This document shows, in pieces, positions 44,345-52,773 of a stretch of DNA of 64,000 nt; the stretch's first letter is position 1, and each line of letters starts with the position of its first letter. The translations under genes and the position numbers were made by a program. The stretch comes from CAVQUE01 sp046290435. GTDB taxonomy: Bacteria > Actinomycetota > Acidimicrobiia > Acidimicrobiales > UBA8592. Under the pieces are notes generated by a model. The model ran no database searches. It saw only the letters and a list, made by a program, of their open reading frames with translations, and was not told the origin of the DNA. The DNA is taken from positions 49,619 through 113,618 of the forward strand of contig JBKAGO010000044.1 of the NCBI GenBank assembly GCA_046290435.1. Direction: 5' to 3'.

Positions 44345-45856
44345 ATGGACAACGACATCCTCGAGGCGCACGACATCTCGAAACACTTCGGTGGTGTCTT
44401 CGCTGTCGACGACGTCAGCCTCTCGGTCCCGCGCGGCGAGATCCACGGCCTGGTCGGGGAGAACGGGGCAGGCAAGTCGACGCTCATGCGGGTGCTCGCC
44501 GGAATCCTCCAGCCAGACAAGGGCCACGTGGCCATCGACGGCAAGGAGCTCACCGGCGGCGCCGCAGAGGCCATCGAGGCCGGCATCTCGCTCGTCCACC
44601 AGGAGCTGAGCCTGGTGCCCGAGATGACGGTGGCCGAGAACATCATGCTCGGATCCACACCCACCCGCGGCGGCTTCGTCGACCGGGCCGAACAACGGCG
44701 CGTCGCCGCCGAGGCGCTCGACGAGATCAACGTGAAGGTGGACCTCGACGAACCGGTCGTCAGGCTCTCGGTCGCGTTGCGTCAGTTCGTCGAGATCGCC
44801 CGCGCCGTGGCCCGTCACCCCCAGGTCCTGATCCTCGACGAGCCGACGGCCACGCTCACTCCTGCCGAGACCGACTACCTGCTCGACATGCTGGAGCGCC
44901 TCGCAGCACGCGGGCTGGCGATCATCTACATCTCGCACCGGATCCCGGAGATCTTCCGGATCTGCCACCGGGTCACCGTGCTCCGAGACGGCAAGCACGT
45001 CGACACCGTCGCCATCGAGGACACCCAGCCCGACGAGCTCGTCGAGATGATGGTCGGCCGTGAACTGAAGCAGACGCTCGAGGAACGCCGAGAGGCAGTC
45101 GTGCCCGGAGAGGTCATGCTGCGTGCCCGCGGGATCCGGGCGAAGGGGGTCAACGACGTCGACCTCGACGTGCGGGCAGGCGAGATCGTCGGGCTCGGCG
45201 GGCTCGTCGGCGCCGGACGGACCGAACTGGTCCGCGCCATGATCGGCGCCGACGACCGGTGGGCCGGCGACACGACCTTGCACAACGGAGAGAAGCTGGT
45301 GCGCCTCACGAGCTACCGGCGGGCCGTTGCCAATGGCCTGGCCTACATCCCCGAGGAGCGGAGGTCCGATGGCCTGGCCCTCACGATGACGGTGGCCGAG
45401 AACATCACCCTGCCCAACCGCCAGGCCCTGTCCCGGGGTTTCGTGCTCGCGTTCCGACAGATCGGCCGGTTCTCCCAGGACCTGGCAGATCGGGTCGGTC
45501 TCCGGCCGCCGGAGATCCGACGCGACGCCGGCGACTTCAGTGGCGGCAACCAGCAGAAGGTGGTGCTGGCCAAGTGGTTGGGTCGCGAGCCCCGCGTCAT
45601 CGTGCTCGACGAGCCCACCCGGGGCGTCGACGTGGGCGCCAAGGCCGAGATCCACCGGCTGGTCCGCGAGCTCGCGGACCGCGGCGCCGCCGTCCTCGTC
45701 GTGAGTTCCGATCTCCCGGAGTTGCTCGAGTTGTCCGACGTCATCCATGTGATGCGCGACGGCCGCATCGTCGGCACCCTGCCGGCAGAGGTGGCCGACG
45801 AGAAGTCGGTCATGTCGTTGGCCTCCGGGGAGACCGCAGCGGTCAGCGGTGGGTGA
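44345..45856 (+). CDS. Sugar-type ABC importer ATPase (RbsA/MglA family, two nucleotide-binding domains)
   Basis: The 503-residue protein has two ATPase domains. The first has Walker A GENGAGKST, Walker B LILDEPTATLT and a variant signature (VVRLSVALRQFVEIARAV). The second has a degenerate Walker A (GLVGAGRTEL), signature FSGGNQQKVVLAKWL and Walker B VIVLDEPTRGVDVG. This is the arrangement of ribose/galactose-type importers. It is encoded alone, between the divergent SDR and the convergent E1 genes, while its permeases and binding protein lie 4-5 kb away under matching operators. GGGAGGA precedes the ATG. Confidence 0.95.
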   Translation: MDNDILEAHDISKHFGGVFAVDDVSLSVPRGEIHGLVGENGAGKSTLMRVLAGILQPDKGHVAIDGKELTGGAAEAIEAGISLVHQELSLVPEMTVAENIMLGSTPTRGGFVDRAEQRRVAAEALDEINVKVDLDEPVVRLSVALRQFVEIARAVARHPQVLILDEPTATLTPAETDYLLDMLERLAARGLAIIYISHRIPEIFRICHRVTVLRDGKHVDTVAIEDTQPDELVEMMVGRELKQTLEERREAVVPGEVMLRARGIRAKGVNDVDLDVRAGEIVGLGGLVGAGRTELVRAMIGADDRWAGDTTLHNGEKLVRLTSYRRAVANGLAYIPEERRSDGLALTMTVAENITLPNRQALSRGFVLAFRQIGRFSQDLADRVGLRPPEIRRDAGDFSGGNQQKVVLAKWLGREPRVIVLDEPTRGVDVGAKAEIHRLVRELADRGAAVLVVSSDLPELLELSDVIHVMRDGRIVGTLPAEVADEKSVMSLASGETAAVSGG

Positions 45857-45919
45857 GCCGGCGGGGCCACGCCCGCCAGGAGCGCAGGCGGCCCGAGGCA
45901 GTCGCAGGCGCCGCCACCG

Positions 45920-46903
45920 TCACTGGTGAGCTGACTTCCTGATCGTCTCGACGATGCGGTCCACCGAGGGGATGGTCGCGTCCTCGAGGGAATCGGCGGC
46001 GGGCAGCGGGACATGTGGCGTGGTGATGCGTATCACGGGGCCGTCGAGATCCCAGAACGCTTCTTCGGCGACGATCGAGGCGATCTCGGCGCCCCACCCG
46101 CACAGGCGAGGGTTCTCCTCGACGGTGAACAGGCGGCTGGTCTTGGCGACCGAAGCGAGGATCGTCCGTGTGTCGAGCGGGACGAGCGAGCGCACGTCGA
46201 TCACCTCGGCGTCGATCCCTTCGGCCGCCAGCCGGTCCGCGGCATCGAGGGCTCGATGGACCATCAGGGCGAGCGCCACGATCGTGACGTCGCTGCCGGG
46301 CCGGACCACCTTGGCCACCCCGAGCTCGTCGACGATGTCGCCGTTGTGGTCGGGCAGATCGAACTTCATCGGGTAGCACGACTTGTGCTCGAAGAACATC
46401 ACCGGATCGGGATCGCGCACCGCCGCAGCGAGCAGACCGATGGCATCCACGGCAGTCGACGGTGCGACGACCTTGAGCCCGGGGACCGCCATGGCCCAGT
46501 TCTCGACGCTCTGGGAATGCTGCGCTCCGAACCGGGATCCGCCGCCGTTCGCAGTGCGGATCACGAGCGGGAACGACATCTGGCCCGCAGTCATGTAGCG
46601 GCTCTTCGCGATCTCGTTGGCGACGATGTCCCAACAGACCGCGAGGAAGTCGCTGAACATGATCTCCGCGATCGGTCGGAGGCCGGTCATCGCGGCGCCC
46701 ATTGCTGCCCCCAGGATGGCCTGTTCGGAGATGGGGGCGTCGCGCACGCGCTCGGGACCGAACTGCTCGAGCAGACCCGTGGTGGCCTTGAAGACCCCGC
46801 CCGCTCCGGCGACGTCCTCGCCGAGGAACACGACCCGCGGGTCGTGGGCCATCTCCTGGGCGATGCCCATGCTGACGGCGTCCCGGTAGGTCAGTTGCGC
46901 CAT
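45920..46903 (-). CDS. 2-oxo acid/acetoin dehydrogenase E1 component, beta subunit
   Basis: The 327-residue protein has the transketolase-like pyrimidine domain (VFLGEDVAGAGGVFKATTGL; RVRDAPISEQAILGAAMGAA) and the C-terminal domain (EVIDVRSLVPLD; FTVEENPRLCGWG). It forms a heterotetramer with the alpha subunit encoded upstream, whose gene overlaps it by 13 bases. No E2 or E3 gene is visible in the window, so it either borrows these from elsewhere or catalyses a lipoate-independent thiamine-diphosphate reaction. Confidence 0.93.
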   Translation of the reverse strand: MAQLTYRDAVSMGIAQEMAHDPRVVFLGEDVAGAGGVFKATTGLLEQFGPERVRDAPISEQAILGAAMGAAMTGLRPIAEIMFSDFLAVCWDIVANEIAKSRYMTAGQMSFPLVIRTANGGGSRFGAQHSQSVENWAMAVPGLKVVAPSTAVDAIGLLAAAVRDPDPVMFFEHKSCYPMKFDLPDHNGDIVDELGVAKVVRPGSDVTIVALALMVHRALDAADRLAAEGIDAEVIDVRSLVPLDTRTILASVAKTSRLFTVEENPRLCGWGAEIASIVAEEAFWDLDGPVIRITTPHVPLPAADSLEDATIPSVDRIVETIRKSAHQ

Positions 46904-47955
46904 GATGAGCCTCCGTCTGCCCACACATCGGTGAATATCGTCGCGAGGTCGGGCATGGGCCCGTCGATCGCTGCCTGGGTGGCGACGTCGACTGCCTGTG
47001 CCGTCTCGGTGGCGATCCGGGTGAGCTCACCCTCTTGGACGCCGAGGTGGAGGAGCCGCTGGTGGTACATGGGGATCGGGTCGCGTTCGATCCATGCCTG
47101 CACCTCTTCCTCGGGTCGGTACTTGCCCGGATCGGCGCGGCTGTGGCCACCGTGGCGGTAGGTCCGCGCTTCGATCAGGGCCGGTCCACCACCCGACCGG
47201 GCTCGTTCGAGCGCATCGGATGCCACTGCGTACACGGCGTCGGCGTCGTTGCCGTCCACGACCACGGACTCGAGTCCGTAGGCGGCGGCCCGATCGGCGG
47301 CAGGGTTCGCGACCGGCGACACCTGGCCGATGGCGGTGTACTCCATGTACAGGTTGTTCTCGCAGACGAACACGGTGGGCAGGTTCCACACCCTGGCGAA
47401 GTTGACCGCCTCGTGGAAGGCGCCGATGTTGGTCGTGCCGTCGCCGAAGAAGGCCACGGCGACCTGGCCCGTTTCGTCGAGCTGTGAGGTCCACGCCGCG
47501 CCGTTGGCGACGCAGAGGTGAGCGCCGATGATCGCGTAGCTGCCCATCATCCCGTGTTCGACGCTCGTGAGGTGCATCGACCCGCCCTTGCCTCCGAGCA
47601 AGCCGTTGGCCCGCCCGAGGAGCTCGGCCATCACCGGCGTCATGGGAACGCCCCGGGCCAGCGTGTGCGCGTGCCCTCGGTAGGTCGCGAAGGTCCAGTC
47701 GTCGGCGCGCATGGCCGCGCCGAATCCGGCGGCGATGGCCTCCTGGCCCAGCGACAGGTGGCTCGTGCCCTTGACCAGGCCCCGCAGGAAGAGGTCGTAG
47801 GCTCGCTTCTCGAAGAGCCGGATCTCCTGTTGCATGCGGTACAGCCGGAGCCGGACGTCAGGCGCGATCGGGAGCTCGGCGTTGGAGTGGTCGACCGGCT
47901 CCGGGAGGATCGGCTCGTGATTGCCGTACTCCTCGAACGAAGGCATCGTTGTCAT
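46891..47955 (-). CDS. 2-oxo acid/acetoin dehydrogenase E1 component, alpha subunit
   Basis: The 354-residue protein has the thiamine-diphosphate motif GDGTTNIGAFHEAVN ending in CENN, preceded by the GGKGGSMH stretch and followed by YRHGGHSRADP, as in PDH, BCKDH and acetoin dehydrogenase alpha chains. The substrate class is undecided; similarity to the acetoin type is my impression only. It starts 7 bases after the M24 gene stop and forms one operon with it and the beta subunit. Confidence 0.93.
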   Translation of the reverse strand: MTTMPSFEEYGNHEPILPEPVDHSNAELPIAPDVRLRLYRMQQEIRLFEKRAYDLFLRGLVKGTSHLSLGQEAIAAGFGAAMRADDWTFATYRGHAHTLARGVPMTPVMAELLGRANGLLGGKGGSMHLTSVEHGMMGSYAIIGAHLCVANGAAWTSQLDETGQVAVAFFGDGTTNIGAFHEAVNFARVWNLPTVFVCENNLYMEYTAIGQVSPVANPAADRAAAYGLESVVVDGNDADAVYAVASDALERARSGGGPALIEARTYRHGGHSRADPGKYRPEEEVQAWIERDPIPMYHQRLLHLGVQEGELTRIATETAQAVDVATQAAIDGPMPDLATIFTDVWADGGSSWRN

Positions 47956-47962
47956 GGCAGCC

Positions 47963-49216
47963 TCAGTACTCGTTGGCGATGAAGAGTTCTTCGGCCGGGA
48001 ACAGCGTGATGACGTCGCACCCGTTCTTCGTCACCACGACCTCCTCTTCGATACGGGCCGCGGACACACCGTCGGAGGCGGGGCAGTAGGTCTCGAGGGC
48101 GAACACCATGCCCTCCTTGATCTCCATCGGGTGGTCGATCGAGTTGACCCGGCTGATGATCGGCCGTTCGTGGAGGCCGAGCCCCAGGCCGTGCCCGAAC
48201 TGGAGCCCGAACGCCTCGAACTCGCTGTCGAAGCCGAACTCCTCGCACGTCGGGAAACCCTCCGCGACGTCTTTGGTGCTCACTCCGGGCTTGATCATCT
48301 GGATCGCCGCGTCGATCCACTCCCGGGCCTTGGTGTAGGCATCATGCTGGGAGGAGGTCGCCCGGCCGACGTTCAGCGTCCGGTAGTAGCAGGTCCGGTA
48401 GCCGTTGAACGACTGGATGATGTCGAAGAAGGCCTGATCGCCGGGCCGGAGCAGACGGTCCGAGAAGTTGTGCGGATGGGGGCTGCACCGTTCGCCGGAC
48501 ACGGCGTTGACCGCTTCGACGTCGTCGGATCCCATCTCGTAGAGGCGTTTGTTGACCAGCGCAACGATCTCGTTCTCCCGGATGCCCGGCTTCAGCACCT
48601 CGGCGATCGTCTGGTAGGCGCCATCGACCATCGCCGCGGCCGTTGTCAGCAACATGATCTCGTCGGCCGACTTCAGCTCTCGCGCGTCGAGCATGATCTG
48701 TTGACCGTCGATGACGGTGATGCCCTCGTCCTGGAGGGCGAACAGCATCGGCGGTTCGACGATGTCGACGCCGAGGGGCATGTCCGCGACCCCCTGCTCG
48801 CGCAGCATGCTCGCGATCTCTTTCGCCGTGCGGATGAAGAGCCCGTTGTCGGGCGGGATCGCCCCACGGAGCCCGTTGAGGCCGGCCCGGCAGTTCTCCG
48901 GCTCGAGCCAGGGTGCATAGAGGCGGTGATGTGCAGCCGCGGACCCGAAGTCCCACACCATCGGCTTGCCATCGCGCGCCAGCAGCGAGAACCGCGTCAT
49001 CTTGTCGCGCGCCCACTCGCCGATCTGGGTGCTCGTGGTGTAGCGGATGTTGTTCGTGTCGAAGCACAGCAGGGCACCGGCAGAGGATGCGTCGAGGGCC
49101 TCGCGGACGCGAGCGAGCCGGTAGTTCCGGAGCCGGTCGAAGTCCACGCGCTTTTCGTAGTCGACCGCCATCGAACCGGGCGACGGGGTCACGGCAATCG
49201 CGAATTCAGCAGCCAT
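47963..49216 (-). CDS. M24-family creatinase/aminopeptidase-P-like protein with an altered metal site
   Basis: The 417-residue protein has the creatinase N-terminal domain (about 20-165) and the pita-bread catalytic domain. Of the five usual metal ligands, Asp265 (FFDII), His in GHGLGLGLHERP, Glu in FALETY and Glu in RIEEEVVV are present. The second Asp is replaced by Cys276 (GYRTCYYRT instead of GY-xxD-xTRT). It may therefore be metal-free like creatinase, which cleaves a C-N bond, rather than a peptidase. GGGAGGAAGAG precedes the ATG. It is the first gene of the leftward operon behind two LacI operators. Confidence 0.88.
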   Translation of the reverse strand: MAAEFAIAVTPSPGSMAVDYEKRVDFDRLRNYRLARVREALDASSAGALLCFDTNNIRYTTSTQIGEWARDKMTRFSLLARDGKPMVWDFGSAAAHHRLYAPWLEPENCRAGLNGLRGAIPPDNGLFIRTAKEIASMLREQGVADMPLGVDIVEPPMLFALQDEGITVIDGQQIMLDARELKSADEIMLLTTAAAMVDGAYQTIAEVLKPGIRENEIVALVNKRLYEMGSDDVEAVNAVSGERCSPHPHNFSDRLLRPGDQAFFDIIQSFNGYRTCYYRTLNVGRATSSQHDAYTKAREWIDAAIQMIKPGVSTKDVAEGFPTCEEFGFDSEFEAFGLQFGHGLGLGLHERPIISRVNSIDHPMEIKEGMVFALETYCPASDGVSAARIEEEVVVTKNGCDVITLFPAEELFIANEY

Positions 49217-49341
49217 CTCTTCCTCCCTTTCGTCTTCGCCCTGGGTTCCTCAACGGCGTGCCCGGTGGTGGGCAACGTCGCGCCGTGGCCGTCGCGGCGG
49301 CCGGTGGCAGCCGGCGGGCTCTCGAGATACTACGTGTTCTC

Positions 49342-49355
49342 TGCAACCGATTGCA
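49342..49355. promoter_or_regulatory. LacI-type operator TGCAACCGATTGCA
   Basis: One mismatch from the perfect site; 126 bases before the leftward M24 start. Part of the pair in the second divergent region. Confidence 0.7.
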
Positions 49356-49428
49356 ATGAGCGAGCCGATGGTTGTTCCGGCTGTGTCGAGATTGCACGCG
49401 ATCTGATGCCGATCGCAGGACCTGATCT

Positions 49429-49442
49429 TGCAATCGATTGCA
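49429..49442. promoter_or_regulatory. LacI-type operator TGCAATCGATTGCA (perfect palindrome)
   Basis: Identical to the site at 44252. It lies 52 bases before the permease start and 87 bp from the 49342 site. A further half site ATTGCA is at about 49391. Confidence 0.75.
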
Positions 49443-49493
49443 TCATCTGTTAGGTTCATCATCGCCAGTGGCGCCTGGAGGGGGGGTCTGCGC

Positions 49494-50513
49494 ATGACAA
49501 GTGAGACGGTCGACGCGTTGCCCGACGCCGTCGATCTCGATGCGCCGACCAACGTTTCCGTTGCGGAACCGTTCAATCTGCTCGCCTGGATGGCAGACCG
49601 CGGCATCTTCTTGTTCACGGCCGTGCTCGTGGCGCTCGCGGCCATCTTCGTCGACGGCTTCGCCAGCGTGGACAACATCACCGACGTCTTCAACCGAGCC
49701 GCCCCGATCGGGATCGTGGCCGTCGGCATGACCTTCGTCGTGATCAGCGCGAACTACCTCGACCTCTCCGTCGTCGCCCAGGTCGCCACCTCGGCCGTCC
49801 TCCTCATCGCCGTGAGCAACGACTCGAACCTCCCGACAGCCATGGCTCTCGCCCTCGTCGTGGCCCTCGTCTACGGCCTCGTGAACGGCACCGCAGTGGG
49901 CGTGTTCGGGGCCAACGCCGTCATCGTCACCCTGTCGACCACCTTCATCGGGCTCGGCATCCTTCGCTGGGCCAGCGGCGGGAGCATCTACTTCGGGTCG
50001 AACGACGGCATCATCCGTCAGTTCGGGACATCGGAGATCGGGCCCTTCCCACTGTCGATGCTCCTGCTGGTCGTGGTGGCGTTGGTCCTGCAGTTCGTCT
50101 TGAACAACACCACCTTCGGGTTCCTCGTGAAGTCCTACGGATCCAACCGTGAGGCCACCCGGCTGACCGGCGTCAGCACGTCGTGGGTCGTCATCGGTGC
50201 GTTCACGTTCTCCGCGTTGGGCGCGATGCTCGGCGGCTGGGTGCTCGCCGCGTTCTCCAACACCGCCGTGTCGTCGATGTCGCAGGGCTTCGACTTCGAG
50301 GCGCTGGCCGCCATCATCGTCGGTGGCACCAGCGTGTTCGGCGGCAAGGGGAGCGTGCTTCGGACCCTGCTCGGCGTCGTCTTCGTGAGCGTGCTCACGA
50401 ACATCATGGTGTTGTCCGGCTTCGGGTTCGGCTACCAGCAGATGGCAATCGGAGCGCTCATCGTCCTCGCGGTCTCCATCGACGCCCTGGCCCGAAAGCT
50501 GGTGCGCGCATGA
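49494..50513 (+). CDS. Sugar-type ABC importer permease 1 (RbsC family)
   Basis: The 339-residue protein has a hydrophilic N-terminus of about 35 residues and then 8-10 TM helices. The RbsC-like signature includes GMTFVVISANYLDLSV near helix 2, GANAVIVTLSTTFIGLGI and the GGTSVFGGKGSVLRTLLG stretch near the end. GGAGG precedes the ATG. Its stop overlaps the start of permease 2 (ATGA). The first gene of the seven-gene rightward operon. Confidence 0.93.
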   Translation: MTSETVDALPDAVDLDAPTNVSVAEPFNLLAWMADRGIFLFTAVLVALAAIFVDGFASVDNITDVFNRAAPIGIVAVGMTFVVISANYLDLSVVAQVATSAVLLIAVSNDSNLPTAMALALVVALVYGLVNGTAVGVFGANAVIVTLSTTFIGLGILRWASGGSIYFGSNDGIIRQFGTSEIGPFPLSMLLLVVVALVLQFVLNNTTFGFLVKSYGSNREATRLTGVSTSWVVIGAFTFSALGAMLGGWVLAAFSNTAVSSMSQGFDFEALAAIIVGGTSVFGGKGSVLRTLLGVVFVSVLTNIMVLSGFGFGYQQMAIGALIVLAVSIDALARKLVRA

Positions 50514-51574
50514 GCCAGACCGCCGGCCTCGACCTGGGCACCCGCCAGACCGGTCTGCTCGGCAGGCTCCGGACCACCATGGCCCGCCGCACCGAAGGTC
50601 GCGCCATCCTGCTGCTCGTCGGTGTCACCATCTGGGCCTTCACCCAGGACGGAACGGTCTTCACCTCCTATGAGGTCACGCTCGGCCGGATCGCGCTGAT
50701 CGGTCTCGTGGCGTTGGGGCTCACAGCGGTCATCCTCATGGGCGAGCTCGATCTCAGCATCGCCAGCACCCTCGCCGTCGCCGGCGTCGTCATGGCGAGC
50801 ATCGACAGCATCGCGGTGGGCGTCATCGCCGCGCTCGTCGTCGGGCTCCTCATCGGCGCCGCGAACGCGTTCTTCGTCGTGATCGTCGGCATCAACTCGT
50901 TCATCGCGACGCTCGGCATGCTCTTCTTCCTGCGCGGCCTCGCCTTCGTGATCTCCGACGAGGAGCCGGTCCGCATCTCCGATGTCGACGCCGGCATCTC
51001 GTTCGGCAAGCCGCTCATCGGCGACTTCACGCCCCGGATCCTCGTCTTCATCCTGACCTTCGTGGCGATGCAGGTGTTCCTGACCCGGGTCCGCGTCGGC
51101 CGCGAGTTCTATGCGGTCGGCGGCAATCGCGAAGCCGCGCGAGACGCAGGCATCCCCGTTCGGCGCCGCATCTTCACCGGTTTCATGATCTCAGGGTTCG
51201 TCGCCGCCGGCGCCGGTGTGATCAACACGCTCGAGCGCACGGCCGCCGATCCAACGGCCGGAGGCACCGTCCTGCTGTCGAGCTTCGCCGCTGCCATCGT
51301 TGGAGGGATCCTGCTCACCGGCGGGCGCGGCTCGGTGGTCGGGACGCTCCTCGGGGCCGCCTCGCTCGGGATCCTGCAGATCACGCTGACGCTCACCGCC
51401 GTCGAGGTCGACGTCCAGAACATCGTCATCGGTCTCGTGCTCTTCGTCGCCGTGGTGACCGACCCGACGACGCTGCGGTCCGTCATGGCCAGCGCTCGTG
51501 CTGCGATCCGGGCCCGGCGCCCGAGCGCAGCAGATGCATCACCGCACTCGGAATCAGCACCCACCAGTCACTGA
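50510..51574 (+). CDS. Sugar-type ABC importer permease 2 (RbsC family)
   Basis: The 354-residue protein has the same fold as its neighbour: ILMGELDLSIAS near helix 3, VGINSFIATLGMLFFLRGL, a YAVGGNREAARDAGIPV loop and GGILLTGGRGSVVGTLLG. Two different permeases with one double ATPase make a heterodimeric channel. The C-terminal tail (about 25 residues) is hydrophilic and Ala/Ser-rich. Confidence 0.93.
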   Translation: MSQTAGLDLGTRQTGLLGRLRTTMARRTEGRAILLLVGVTIWAFTQDGTVFTSYEVTLGRIALIGLVALGLTAVILMGELDLSIASTLAVAGVVMASIDSIAVGVIAALVVGLLIGAANAFFVVIVGINSFIATLGMLFFLRGLAFVISDEEPVRISDVDAGISFGKPLIGDFTPRILVFILTFVAMQVFLTRVRVGREFYAVGGNREAARDAGIPVRRRIFTGFMISGFVAAGAGVINTLERTAADPTAGGTVLLSSFAAAIVGGILLTGGRGSVVGTLLGAASLGILQITLTLTAVEVDVQNIVIGLVLFVAVVTDPTTLRSVMASARAAIRARRPSAADASPHSESAPTSH

Positions 51575-51616
51575 CCCAACCACAACGTCGATGTCACCAC
51601 ATCGAGAAAGGACCCA

Positions 51617-52675
51617 GTGAAACCAATGAGCACAACACACACCACTGCAGGGCGATGGAGGTTGCTCATCGGCCTGTTCCTGGCATTCGCGCTCGTCGCT
51701 GCGGCATGCGGGGACGATGACGACGAGCCCGCAGCTGAAGCCGCCTCCGACGACGGTTCTGCCGACGACGGCGCTGCGGCCGACGGCGAGACCTTCGAGG
51801 TGTTCGCCCTCCTCCCGCAGGGCAACGATCAGCCGTATGGCACCACCTACCTGCCTCCGTTCGAGGCGAAGGCAGCCGAGCTGGGCCTCAACCTCAACAT
51901 CACCAACTCGGGCTACGACGCAGACATCCAGGCCAGCGAGTGTGAGGTCGCGGTGGCAGCCGAACCGGATCTGATCATCCTGTGGCCTGCCGTGGGCGAC
52001 ACGGTGCGTCCCTGCCTCGAAGCCGCGAACGACGCCGGGATCCCGGTGACGGTCACGAACTCCGACCTGAATCCCGAGGATCAGGAACTCAGCGCGGCGT
52101 ACTCGGGCCCGGACACCTACGGCCAGGGGGTCGCGTCGGCAGAGATCTTCTGTGAACTCGCAGCCGGCGAAGAGGTGGGCATCATCATGGTCAACGGCCT
52201 GACCGGCAACTCGACGGCCATCGATCGTGAGGCCGGCTTCGAGGACACGATCAACGAGCAGTGCCCGAACGTCGAGATCCTGGCCCGCCAGCCGGGCAAC
52301 TGGAACAAGGACGACTCCCAGCTCGCCGCCTCGGAGATGATCACCTCGGTCGGTGCGGAGAACATCGGTGGCGTGTATGCCGCCGACGACACCATGGTGG
52401 CCGGAGTGATCGATGCATTGAAGGCTCGTGACATCGATCCCGCCGACCTCATCATCACCTCGATCGGCAACACGTTCCTCGGGAACCCACTGGTGGTCGC
52501 AGGCGAGCTCGACGGGACGGTCTTCCAGTCCTCCTCCTGGGATGGGGAGAATGCTGCGATCACGGCCCACGAAGTGCTCACCGGTGACACCAGCGAACGC
52601 ATCGTGAAGTTCATGCCTTCGGTCAAGGTCACCGCCGACAACGCGGACGACCCCTCGGTCGCGCCAGAGTGGTAA
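51617..52675 (+). CDS. Sugar-type solute-binding lipoprotein
   Basis: The 352-residue protein has a lipobox in VAAACGDDDD, an acidic linker, and a periplasmic-binding-protein type 1 fold (VFALLPQGNDQPYGTTYLPP; SECEVAVAAEPDLIILWPA; TVTNSDLNP; GVYAADDTMVAGVIDALK). It captures the substrate for the two permeases. GTG at 51617 is preferred to the ATG nine bases later because AAAGGA is at the right distance. The binding pocket does not reveal the ligand, although Trp-rich stretches fit a sugar or polyol. Confidence 0.92.
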   Translation: MKPMSTTHTTAGRWRLLIGLFLAFALVAAACGDDDDEPAAEAASDDGSADDGAAADGETFEVFALLPQGNDQPYGTTYLPPFEAKAAELGLNLNITNSGYDADIQASECEVAVAAEPDLIILWPAVGDTVRPCLEAANDAGIPVTVTNSDLNPEDQELSAAYSGPDTYGQGVASAEIFCELAAGEEVGIIMVNGLTGNSTAIDREAGFEDTINEQCPNVEILARQPGNWNKDDSQLAASEMITSVGAENIGGVYAADDTMVAGVIDALKARDIDPADLIITSIGNTFLGNPLVVAGELDGTVFQSSSWDGENAAITAHEVLTGDTSERIVKFMPSVKVTADNADDPSVAPEW

Positions 52676-52692
52676 CCCGCAGATGACGGTTG

Positions 52693-52744
52693 CACGCGGG
52701 ATCCGGGGAATGTCGCCCTCCGCATGGTCCTCGGGTCCCGCGTG
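52693..52744 (+). terminator. Hairpin between binding-protein gene and lacI-type gene
   Basis: CACGCGGGA and TCCCGCGTG form a perfect 9-bp stem, which can extend inward with imperfect pairs (TCCGGGGA and TCCTCGGG). There is no T tract. It lies 18 bases after the binding-protein stop and could lower read-through into the regulator and enzyme genes. Confidence 0.45.
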
Positions 52745-52773
52745 TCCGTCCCTTGATCGGGAAGCATGGAGCG

